The notes under the pieces were generated by a model. The model did no database searches, was not told the DNA's origin, and was given only the letters and a program-made list of their open reading frames with translations. Position numbers and translations under genes: made by a program. From contig CAMYYH010000003.1 of NCBI GenBank assembly GCA_947303405.1, positions 1 through 47,649 of the forward strand: a stretch of DNA of 47,649 bases, read 5' to 3'. This DNA is from an uncultured Mycoplasmatota bacterium (GTDB taxonomy: Bacteria; Bacillota_I; Bacilli_A; RF39; UBA660). Of this stretch, positions 1-7,158 are shown in pieces. Numbering within the stretch: the stretch's first letter is position 1; every line of letters starts with the position of its first letter.

Positions 1-13
1 ATACTTAAACGCC

Positions 14-41
14 TAAAAAAAATCCCTTTTCAGAGATTTTT
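14..41 (-). terminator. Rho-independent terminator of the GH25 operon
   Basis: On the minus strand a 9-bp stem (AAAAATCTC / GGGATTTTT, one G-T pair) with a 6-nt loop TGAAAA runs into a T tract. It overlaps the stop codon of the muramidase and closes the three-gene envelope operon. Confidence 0.75.
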
Positions 42-1581
42 ATTCGCTTGTTTCTATCGACTCTTCAGTCTCAACTACTCGAACAGCTTCAGGCCTATCC
101 AATTCATCTTGAGTAGTTTCATCATCGCTTAATTCCTCATCTATTCTATAACAATTCTTATCATGTATATAAAGAAGACTATCATTATAACTTATCTTTA
201 AATATTCATTGTTATAAGCAAGTAGTGTAACCTTACTGCCAGCGAATATTTCTTCTTTAACATTATTACTTAAAAACTCATAAGGTTCATTTAAGAGTTT
301 TTCATCCTTAGTAAGCACAACATTTAAATTAACATTATCCTTAATCCATACTGGAGTATCCAATTCTAGATAACTAATACTATCTAAATAATAAACATTA
401 TCGTTATAATTTATTCTAACGAAACTATCAGATATCCCCGTTATAGTTACTACTTCTCCAGCCTCAATAACACCAGCCTTATTAGGTGTCGTTAAACTTG
501 GTGTAATTCTCAAGAAAACCTCTTGCTTTATAGTTGCTTTTACATTAACATCCTTAAAGAAGACTGTTATTTCATTCGCATCATTATTAATCCCATTAAC
601 TTCTTGTTTCTTACTAATATCATTCGTTACACTAAAGTACGACACATTCATATCTACCTTCCCACTAATTCCTGGTACACTACCAGAATCAGTGTATTGC
701 CACATATGATATTTACCGGTATAGTTAGTAGCTTCCGCATAATGAGCTAACCATACTCTTGTATCTCCAAATCTTCCAACCTCTAAACGCGTATTTAAAG
801 CATTCAAATAAGAATAAATCATCGGCGTATAACCATGAGCCCTAATATAATTGGAAAAAGCTAACGCATTATTAGTAATCTGATGATCACTTAAACCCGC
901 TAATCTCGTATCACTATTACCAAATAATTCCACATCATAAACAATTGGATAACTAATATCATAATCTTTAATTACACTTAATACCCACGCTGCTTCTTCT
1001 TGGGCTTCCGCTTCATTTAACGCTGCCGTAAAGAAATATACACCAACATTAATATTATTAGCTAATGCTCCTTGAATATTTTGATAGAAAGTATTATCCA
1101 TAAGTATTTTACCAGTACCATACCCTCTAAATCCAATTCTTATCATAGCAAAACTAATTCCTGATTCTTTAACTTTTTTCCAATCTATATTACCATTCCA
1201 TGTAGATACATCTATACCCATACTAGTCTCATTATTTTCATATCTAGCTATCGCTTCAGTAGCCGTTACAGTCTTACCAGACTCGTTATTTGGAACAACC
1301 TTTTTAGGATCCTCTTTCTCGTTCTTCTCAGCTATTTCTACTTTAGGAGGTTTAATCTCTAATACAGGCATGGCATACTCTTCCGTGACAGCAGCTACTT
1401 CATTATCCGCCACATTATCTAAAATTCTATAAATAGCTTCTTCTTCAGTTAAACTAGTAATAAAGTTTTTTTCAGTCTCGTTACTAAAAGCGTACGTAAA
1501 AGAAATCATAGATCCAATTACTACGATTAATAAAACAACAACATAAAATACAATTTTTGTATTAATACGTTTACCTTTCAC
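40..1581 (-). CDS. Membrane-anchored GH25 muramidase with C-terminal SH3-like regions
   Basis: A lysozyme-type glycoside hydrolase (family GH25) expected to cleave the MurNAc-GlcNAc bond of peptidoglycan outside the cell. Residues 10-31 form an uncleaved-looking N-terminal membrane segment, followed by an acidic, low-complexity linker to about residue 118. The GH25 barrel spans about 121-315: it opens with GIDVSTW (D124 is the usual first catalytic acid) and contains YDVE with E218, then the closing MWQYTDSG...DMN motif. The remaining ~190 residues contain two SH3-like stretches ending in YYLDS and LLYIHDK, plausibly wall-binding, then an acidic Glu/Thr tail. The start is a GTG preceded by AGAGGTATATT. 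It is the last gene of an operon with the two upstream membrane proteins (12-nt and 7-nt gaps), suggesting a joint role in wall remodelling. Family call is firm; the wall-binding role of the C-terminus is inferred. Confidence 0.9.
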   Translation of the reverse strand: MKGKRINTKIVFYVVVLLIVVIGSMISFTYAFSNETEKNFITSLTEEEAIYRILDNVADNEVAAVTEEYAMPVLEIKPPKVEIAEKNEKEDPKKVVPNNESGKTVTATEAIARYENNETSMGIDVSTWNGNIDWKKVKESGISFAMIRIGFRGYGTGKILMDNTFYQNIQGALANNINVGVYFFTAALNEAEAQEEAAWVLSVIKDYDISYPIVYDVELFGNSDTRLAGLSDHQITNNALAFSNYIRAHGYTPMIYSYLNALNTRLEVGRFGDTRVWLAHYAEATNYTGKYHMWQYTDSGSVPGISGKVDMNVSYFSVTNDISKKQEVNGINNDANEITVFFKDVNVKATIKQEVFLRITPSLTTPNKAGVIEAGEVVTITGISDSFVRINYNDNVYYLDSISYLELDTPVWIKDNVNLNVVLTKDEKLLNEPYEFLSNNVKEEIFAGSKVTLLAYNNEYLKISYNDSLLYIHDKNCYRIDEELSDDETTQDELDRPEAVRVVETEESIETSE

Positions 1582-1593
1582 AATATACCTCTC

Positions 1594-2556
1594 TTAATTA
1601 TCTTCATTTTTTAAAACGGCAAAAACTAGTACAAGTGCTATAAATATTAGAAACAAAACTACTAATCCACCTGCTACATCTTTTTCTCTTTCTTTAGATA
1701 CAATCGCATTAACCGGTTGAACATCAGTTTCTTCAACATTTATACTTCTATCATGATTCAATACCCCAATATGTAATCTATTATTTAAAACACTCGCATA
1801 ATTATCAGCGTTATATACATAGTATCCACCATCATTATAGAATACTTTAATCTCTTTCAAATAATAATCTTCATTATCTACAACCTTAGCATCATCTAAA
1901 TTAAAGAATGGTCTATTACCAACGCTTAAAACAGAAGAAATAAAGTAATATGATTCATCAGTTTTAACCCACTTCAAATCAATATTAACTACATCTTTAT
2001 AATCTCCATATAGATTTAAATGAATATTTTCATTAACATCATTTACAACGGCATTAACCTTTAACCCACCAAAACCACGCCAAGCATTAGCTTCATCAAC
2101 CTTTTCACCAACCACTATATAGTTAGTAATATCATTAGTGTCTAAATATATACCTTTACTAGGATTGCTATAATATACAATTGTATTGCCATCTATGTAC
2201 TCAATAGATACTTTATTAATCGTATATTTCCCATCTACTACAACATCTTTACTATAACTAGGCATATAAAAGTATGGTTTTGAAGTATTAAGTTCTTCTA
2301 CAGATACAACAAAAAAACTAGATCTATACTTCATCTCTATCTGTATACTATCAATCTTAGAGCTATTCCCAACAAATTCTAAATACACCTTTTCCCCGGG
2401 AACCACATGATCATCTCTTAACACCTTAATAGATGTAAAATTATTCCAAGCGTTCTTTTCTTGTAAAGAATAAGAATAATCTTTATAATTAGATACTATT
2501 CCCACAAAAACGATTAGGGCAAAAAAACTAATAATTAATTTAGTCGTACTCTTCAT
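1594..2556 (-). CDS. Membrane protein with two tandem copies of an unknown extracellular domain
   Basis: I do not recognise the family. The protein has an N-terminal hydrophobic segment (about residues 6-24) and a second near the C-terminus (GGLVVLFLIFIALVLVFAVL, about 295-315), so the ~270 residues between are probably extracellular and tethered at both ends. That middle part is an internal duplication: copy 1 starts with EKNAWNNFTSIKV and copy 2 with EANAWRGFGGLKV. Each continues through a matching series: a hydrophobic IDSIQIEMKY / VVNIDLKWVK strand, a YFYMPS / PFFNLD segment, and a KVSIEYIDGNTIVYY / EIKVFYNDGGYYVYN end. ATG start with RBS AGGTGTGAT. It lies between a WG-repeat-like protein and a muramidase in one operon, so a cell-surface role is likely. 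Confidence 0.7.
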   Translation of the reverse strand: MKSTTKLIISFFALIVFVGIVSNYKDYSYSLQEKNAWNNFTSIKVLRDDHVVPGEKVYLEFVGNSSKIDSIQIEMKYRSSFFVVSVEELNTSKPYFYMPSYSKDVVVDGKYTINKVSIEYIDGNTIVYYSNPSKGIYLDTNDITNYIVVGEKVDEANAWRGFGGLKVNAVVNDVNENIHLNLYGDYKDVVNIDLKWVKTDESYYFISSVLSVGNRPFFNLDDAKVVDNEDYYLKEIKVFYNDGGYYVYNADNYASVLNNRLHIGVLNHDRSINVEETDVQPVNAIVSKEREKDVAGGLVVLFLIFIALVLVFAVLKNEDN

Positions 2557-2563
2557 ATCACAC

Positions 2564-3964
2564 CTACTTATATTCTACATTATAAATATTATTATCAACT
2601 ATAATACTACCATTACCTACTATTATATCATTACCTTTAATACTTTCCAACACTTCATCTTTATAATTAACAAAAATTAAACCCTCTTTATTTCTAAATA
2701 CTAAGTACTTCTTAGATCGATATACTAATTCCCCTCTATCATTCTTAATTTTATCTCCATTCTTATCATACATAATAGTCTTTAATTCATTCTTATGCAT
2801 ATAAAAAACTAGATAATTATCATTTTGAACTTTAACTATATCCGTTATCTTCCTCTTATCCGTAGTTATCTCTATTACTTTATCTAGATTATTATCATAG
2901 ATAGTAATAAGTCCTTCTTTATAACTATAAATTATATTATCATTATTAAAACCAATTTGATCAAAAGAACCAAGATTCTTCCCGTTAACAACATATGCCT
3001 GATGACTATTATATTCTTTATCTAATAAATCTTCTAAGTAATTATTAATAATTACATACTTATCTCCCACTTTATAAGACATAATACTATTATCTTCTCT
3101 AAGAGAATAATCGCTAATATTACTTACTATTCTATTCTTTATTATTCTTTTTAAATCTTTATCATAAAAAGATAACTTACTATTGCCTATTAAATATCCA
3201 TCTATAATAGACTTAACTACTTTATACCTATTATCTAATATAACTTCTCCATCACTATTTAATAAACCAAACTTATCGTTACTCTTAAAAAGAATATTAT
3301 TCCCATCATTTAACAAATCATCATAATTAATAGCTATAGTCTCTTTACCCTCTATATCTACAGCTCCATACTTATTCTCTCTCTTTACAATTAGGTTCTT
3401 TCTACTATAAGTAATAATCTTATTATCTTCTATTTTATCTCCTACAAGAGTAATACCATCTAATATAACTGGTTTTTCATCATCAAAAGAGTATATATAA
3501 CTATCATCATCTATATATTGTACAAAGCCCAATACCACCTCTTCATCATCATAAGAATATACTAGTGGTACAACTTCTTCTACTCCATCTATACTATTAA
3601 TAGATTCTATACCATTATTATTAATCTCGTATATATTAAGTATACCATTACTCGTATTATAGCCTATGTAAGAATTATCTTCCCTTACAAATAATCCATC
3701 ATTTCTAATCCCATTATCTTTTAAAAATAATTCGTTACCATTCTTATTAATAACTACAACGATTCTATTATCTTCTATACCTAAGTAATAATCATTAAAA
3801 ATCATCAAATCATGATCAGAAACATATACTTGTTTTAATTCTATAGTATGCGTATTGTCATCTTTATCCCCCAAATATACTAAAACTCCTAATATACTAA
3901 TTATTATTAGCATTATTACAACAACTATTATTAAAATCATTCTACTATTCTTGTTCTCATCCAT
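2564..3964 (-). CDS. Membrane-anchored WG-repeat-like beta-propeller protein
   Basis: First gene of the envelope operon. The ORF track starts at an upstream GTG (3973), but the ATG at 3964 (MDENKNSR) is preferred. Residues about 9-30 are a transmembrane segment after a short charged cytoplasmic tail; the rest is predicted outside. The ectodomain is rich in short repeats of the form KYGAVDIEGKE...INYDD / KFGLLNSDGEVILDNRYKVV, which resemble WG (KWG) repeats, and further beta-strand blocks with Asp/Asn turns. Such proteins fold as propellers and usually have unknown ligands. Nothing catalytic is visible. Downstream neighbours are the duplicated-domain membrane protein and GH25 muramidase. A terminator immediately upstream (end of xseB) shows that this gene begins a new transcription unit. 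Confidence 0.65.
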   Translation of the reverse strand: MDENKNSRMILIIVVVIMLIIISILGVLVYLGDKDDNTHTIELKQVYVSDHDLMIFNDYYLGIEDNRIVVVINKNGNELFLKDNGIRNDGLFVREDNSYIGYNTSNGILNIYEINNNGIESINSIDGVEEVVPLVYSYDDEEVVLGFVQYIDDDSYIYSFDDEKPVILDGITLVGDKIEDNKIITYSRKNLIVKRENKYGAVDIEGKETIAINYDDLLNDGNNILFKSNDKFGLLNSDGEVILDNRYKVVKSIIDGYLIGNSKLSFYDKDLKRIIKNRIVSNISDYSLREDNSIMSYKVGDKYVIINNYLEDLLDKEYNSHQAYVVNGKNLGSFDQIGFNNDNIIYSYKEGLITIYDNNLDKVIEITTDKRKITDIVKVQNDNYLVFYMHKNELKTIMYDKNGDKIKNDRGELVYRSKKYLVFRNKEGLIFVNYKDEVLESIKGNDIIVGNGSIIVDNNIYNVEYK

Positions 3965-3980
3965 ATAAATCACTATCTAA

Positions 3981-3989
3981 AATATAACA
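3981..3989 (-). promoter_or_regulatory. Extended -10 promoter element for the envelope operon
   Basis: TGTTATATT on the minus strand lies between the xseB terminator and the first gene of the operon. It matches the TGnTATAAT-like element seen in front of many genes here; no good -35 is visible. Confidence 0.4.
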
Positions 3990-3998
3990 CAAATCAAG

Positions 3999-4029
3999 AA
4001 AAAAAAGAAGAATTAACTTCCTATTCTTC
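3999..4029 (-). terminator. Rho-independent terminator after xseB
   Basis: A perfect 7-bp stem GAAGAAT / ATTCTTC with a 9-nt loop is followed by eight Ts on the minus strand. The stem includes the end of xseB and its stop codon, ending the xseA-xseB unit. Confidence 0.8.
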
Positions 4030-4251
4030 TACTTCAAAAGGCTCTAAAGAACCATTATCTTTTAATATTTTATTAACTTTTTCAGTTGCATCATTTAACT
4101 TAGTAGAGCAATACTTAATTAACTTCATTGCTTCACTATACTTGTTTATTGCTTTATCTAAATCATCGTTACCAGCTTCTAAATCTTTAACAATCCCCTC
4201 TAATTCAACTAATGCTTCTTCAAAAGTCTTTTCTTCTTTCTTTACTGCCAT
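4021..4251 (-). CDS. xseB: Exodeoxyribonuclease VII small subunit
   Basis: Small subunit of exonuclease VII, which binds XseA in multiple copies to form the nuclease that degrades single-stranded DNA in both directions. The protein is all-helical with the family core FEEALVELEGIVKDLEAGNDDLDKAINKYSEAMKLIKYC. The ORF track begins at a TTG at 4260, but the RBS AAAGGAG sits ten bases before the ATG at 4251 (MAVKKEEK), giving 76 aa, typical for the family. With this start the gene begins one base after the xseA stop, so the two are translationally coupled. Acidic C-terminus ends in EVEE. Confidence 0.95.
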   Translation of the reverse strand: MAVKKEEKTFEEALVELEGIVKDLEAGNDDLDKAINKYSEAMKLIKYCSTKLNDATEKVNKILKDNGSLEPFEVEE

Positions 4252-4252
4252 C

Positions 4253-5587
4253 TTATTCAATCTCCTTTACTTCAGCTTTAATACTACCTTTAGCTAATCT
4301 AATAGCTATATTATCACCCTTTTTAACCTTTTTACTATCACTTATTACTACTTTATCCTTAGTAACTAAACTATATCCTTTGCTTAATACATTCAAAGGA
4401 TTTAATAATTCCAATTTATTAAATAAGATTTGGTAATTATATTCATTCTTTTCTATCATACTCTTAATATTCTTATTAAGAGTATCTCTATAATTATTAA
4501 TTATCTCTTTTTTTACTTCATATCCCCCTAAGGGATTCCTTAGTATATAATTACCCTTAATATTATTAAGTCTTATATTATATTCAACTAACTTAGTATT
4601 TATAATCTTATTAAGACTATCAAATAATGTGTCTAATCTCTGCTCTTTTATTTCATATAAACTTAAAGGATTTCTTAAAATATAATGATTCTTAAGTTCA
4701 TCTAACTTCCTATTAGATATTCTTATTGTATTATTAATTGCCTCATTGCCTCTAATACTATATTGATTTAATAGATTGTTTAAATCAACTAAATTAGGTA
4801 CAGCCATCTCCGCAGCTCCCGTAGGCGTTGGCGCTCTTAAATCAGCTACAAAATCAGCTATTGTAAAATCAACTTCATGTCCAACCGCCGATATAATAGG
4901 TATCTTTGAGGCAAATATTGCTCTTGCGACTATTTCTTCATTAAAGGCCCATAAGTCTTCAATAGATCCCCCTCCTCGACCACATATAATGACATCTAAA
5001 TCAAAGTCCTGGGCTCTATTTAACTGTTCAACAATACTTTCTTTAGCACCCACACCTTGTACTAAGGCTGGAAATAGTATTGTTTCACATATCGGATATC
5101 TTCTCTTAATAGTACTTAAGATATCTCTTATAGCCGCCCCTGTTGGAGCCGTTATTATCCCAATTCTTTTAGGAAATCTTGGTATTAGCTTTTTAAACTC
5201 TTTTTTAAATAAGCCTTCCTCTTCTAACTTCTTTTTTAACTTTTCATATTCTAGATAAAGATTCCCAATCCCATCCAAACTCATTTCTTCGACATATATC
5301 TGGTATCCGCCATTAGCTTCATATACTGTTACCCTACCACATACTAGAACTTTCATCCCATCTTCTGGTTCAAAGGTTATATTCTTAGCTTGGGTAGCAA
5401 ACATAACCGCCGATATCCGACTATTTTCATCCTTTAAAGTGAAATATAAATGTCCCCTAGAATGATGTTTAAAATTACTTATTTCTCCCTTTAAATAGAT
5501 ATGACGTAATTGTTCTTTCTCATCAAACATATTCTTTATAGCTCTATTTAAAGCCGTAATTGTATAATATTTTATCTCGTTATTCAT
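4253..5587 (-). CDS. xseA: Exodeoxyribonuclease VII large subunit
   Basis: Catalytic subunit of exonuclease VII (mismatch repair and single-strand DNA degradation). The N-terminal OB-fold (about 5-105) includes LKGEISNFKHHSRGHLYFTLKD, used for ssDNA binding. The catalytic core follows with GIITAPTGAAIRD (143-155), RGGGSIEDLWAFNEE (204-218) and GHEVDFTIADFVADLRAPTP (236-255), all family hallmarks. The C-terminal helical stalk contains a repeated YILRNPL..YE.K segment (two copies in the 300-380 region). At 444 aa it has the usual length. ATG start, paired with xseB downstream. A TGTTATAAT extended -10 lies 22 bases upstream. Confidence 0.97.
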   Translation of the reverse strand: MNNEIKYYTITALNRAIKNMFDEKEQLRHIYLKGEISNFKHHSRGHLYFTLKDENSRISAVMFATQAKNITFEPEDGMKVLVCGRVTVYEANGGYQIYVEEMSLDGIGNLYLEYEKLKKKLEEEGLFKKEFKKLIPRFPKRIGIITAPTGAAIRDILSTIKRRYPICETILFPALVQGVGAKESIVEQLNRAQDFDLDVIICGRGGGSIEDLWAFNEEIVARAIFASKIPIISAVGHEVDFTIADFVADLRAPTPTGAAEMAVPNLVDLNNLLNQYSIRGNEAINNTIRISNRKLDELKNHYILRNPLSLYEIKEQRLDTLFDSLNKIINTKLVEYNIRLNNIKGNYILRNPLGGYEVKKEIINNYRDTLNKNIKSMIEKNEYNYQILFNKLELLNPLNVLSKGYSLVTKDKVVISDSKKVKKGDNIAIRLAKGSIKAEVKEIE

Positions 5588-5609
5588 AAAACCACCATGC
5601 TTAAAGATT

Positions 5610-5618
5610 ATTATAACA
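5610..5618 (-). promoter_or_regulatory. Extended -10 promoter of xseAB
   Basis: TGTTATAAT on the minus strand, 22 bases upstream of the xseA ATG. The TG one base before TATAAT makes it an extended -10; no convincing -35 at 16-18 bp. One of five exact copies of this 9-mer placed in front of genes in the window. Confidence 0.55.
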
Positions 5619-5670
5619 TTATCAAATTAGATAAGAAAGAAATTTCTTATTTAACGATATCCCTTCTTGT

Positions 5671-6141
5671 TTATCTACCAAAAGTTATTCTAAGCCCTTT
5701 AAAAATACTTCTTAAATACCAATATATTAAACCACAATTTAAATCTTTTATAACCTGTTCTCCAGTTGAAAAATAATTAAACTTTAATATAAATTTTTGC
5801 TTTAAAGATAAACAATTAACTAAATATATATCTTTTAGTCTTAACCTTTTTATATTCTTTAAAGCTGGTTTGCAATACATCAACTTACATGAAACATTAC
5901 TAGTAGGGCATCCTTTATACTCCATTACTAAAGCACAATCCTGACAACATCCAAACTTAGTATTAGATTTATTCTTCCTTTGCACAAAGCATTGATTATT
6001 TTTAAACTTACATAAATCATCTTTCTCTTTATTAATATTAGATAATAATTCAAATTTAGTAAATTAATAATATTTATAAAAGAATATATTTTTAATTAGT
6101 TTATTATAATCATCCTCATTATTAATAAAAATCTTTTTCAT
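5671..6141 (-). pseudogene. Cys-rich small protein gene interrupted by an in-frame TAA
   Basis: The track lists a 104-aa ORF (5671-5985), but it begins at a GTG with no RBS. Reading upstream in the same frame, coding-like sequence with more cysteines continues (DLCKFKNNQCFVQRKN), reaches a TAA at 6064-6066, and beyond it runs to an ATG at 6139-6141 with RBS TAGGTAAG (MKKIFINNEDDYNKLIKNIF...). The whole span is 471 nt, exactly in frame, so a ~155-residue protein seems to be broken by one nonsense change near codon 26. The body holds DLC...QC, GCCQDC and GCPTSNVSCKLMYC, a spacing suited to Zn or Fe-S binding. I cannot name the family. The alternative is a real short protein started elsewhere; no supporting RBS was found. 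Confidence 0.6.
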
Positions 6142-6159
6142 CAACTTACCTATATTATT

Positions 6160-6187
6160 AAAAAATCAAACATTATTGTTTGATTTT
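6160..6187 (-). terminator. Rho-independent terminator after nusB
   Basis: A perfect 10-bp stem AAAATCAAAC / GTTTGATTTT with loop AATAAT, running into Ts on the minus strand and overlapping the nusB stop codon. Confidence 0.85.
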
Positions 6188-6587
6188 ATTTCTCTTTTAG
6201 TATTTTATCTAAGACAGCATTAATAATTTTCCTTACTTTATCATCGCTATATTTCTTAGCCAACTCAATTGCTTCATTAATAGCTACTATATCAGGAGTA
6301 TCTTCAGAGAATAATAGTTCATATATACCCATTCTAAGTATTTGAGCACCAGTCTTATCTATTCTATCAATAGTCCAACCTTTCATATGTTTATTAGCTA
6401 GCTCATCTATTTCTTCCTTATGAGTAATTACTCCATAAACAACATCTCTCACAAACTCATTATCAATCTCTAAATTATCCTTTATCAACTCTTCAACATT
6501 GTATTCAATCTTTTGATTTTTCATAATATCTATTTGATAAAGTATAATCATGACTTTTTCTCTTAATTCACTTCTTGTTTTCCCCAT
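6186..6587 (-). CDS. nusB: Transcription antitermination factor NusB
   Basis: NusB binds boxA RNA with NusE (S10) and supports rRNA antitermination. The all-helical fold is recognisable from TRSELREKVMIILYQIDIM at the N-terminus and from WTIDRIDKTGAQILRMGIYELLF...VAINEAIELAKKYSDDKVRKIINAVLDKI, the strongly conserved C-terminal half. The track starts at a GTG, but AGGAAG overlaps that codon and points to the ATG at 6587 (MGKTRSE), giving 133 aa. It may be cotranscribed from mutS but also has its own TGTTATAAT element 28 bases upstream, and it ends in a strong terminator. Confidence 0.95.
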   Translation of the reverse strand: MGKTRSELREKVMIILYQIDIMKNQKIEYNVEELIKDNLEIDNEFVRDVVYGVITHKEEIDELANKHMKGWTIDRIDKTGAQILRMGIYELLFSEDTPDIVAINEAIELAKKYSDDKVRKIINAVLDKILKEK

Positions 6588-6614
6588 AAGAAACACTTCC
6601 TAATCACTCAACCA

Positions 6615-6623
6615 ATTATAACA
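6615..6623 (-). promoter_or_regulatory. Extended -10 promoter of nusB
   Basis: TGTTATAAT on the minus strand in the 53-bp gap between the unknown 171-aa gene and nusB. No strong -35 is visible. Confidence 0.5.
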
Positions 6624-6640
6624 CAATAAATATTCTAATA

Positions 6641-7156
6641 CTAGTCTTCTATTTGTTTAAAAAAATCAATTACATCTTTAACTTTATTAAACTTAACTAA
6701 TCCCTTTATATCATAAAATTTTTCTAAATATTTTAAATCATCTTTATTATCTACATACTTATTTAAATCTTTTTTTTCAATCTTTTTCTTAAAATAAAAT
6801 GGTTTTAATCTTTTATCACTAGGCAAATATCCATCTATTTTAACCCTATACCAAGAACCAATACCTTCTATATACTCATATATCATATTAGGTATTTCAT
6901 AATCACATATATATCTTTCTATTACTTTTAAAAAAGTTAAGTCAAAACTAGTAATATCCTCATTTTTATTAATTCTTGTATCTTTTATTATTTCATCTCT
7001 ATTATTAACCGTTTCTATAATAAGTATTTCTTCATTTCTTTTAAATACTTTTATAATACCTCTCTCTTCTTTAACAAGCTTATCTTTTAATAAAGAAGCA
7101 TACAAATTAAAATGCATCACATCACTTAAACCATAAAAATAATCTTCTCTATACAT
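6641..7156 (-). CDS. Unknown 171-aa cytoplasmic protein next to mutS
   Basis: I do not recognise this protein. It has no signal peptide or membrane segment, is rich in Lys, Asp and Tyr, and looks like a mixed alpha/beta cytoplasmic protein. Visible features are a Tyr/Phe-rich N-terminus (MYREDYFYGLSDVMHFNLYASLL), a strand-rich middle (IIKVFKRNEEILIIETVNN) and a very basic patch (KPFYFKKKIEKK, about 123-134). The RBS AAGGAG overlaps the mutS stop codon and the ATG follows two bases after it, so it is translationally coupled to mutS. This position would normally hold mutL in Firmicutes; the protein has no GHKL ATPase motif and is not MutL. Function unknown. Confidence 0.75.
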   Translation of the reverse strand: MYREDYFYGLSDVMHFNLYASLLKDKLVKEERGIIKVFKRNEEILIIETVNNRDEIIKDTRINKNEDITSFDLTFLKVIERYICDYEIPNMIYEYIEGIGSWYRVKIDGYLPSDKRLKPFYFKKKIEKKDLNKYVDNKDDLKYLEKFYDIKGLVKFNKVKDVIDFFKQIED

Positions 7157-7158
7157 AA

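Noticed and set aside
4776-5258. Plus-strand 160-aa ORF
   Set aside because: It is a shadow of xseA on the opposite strand, with no RBS and a composition of reversed coding sequence.
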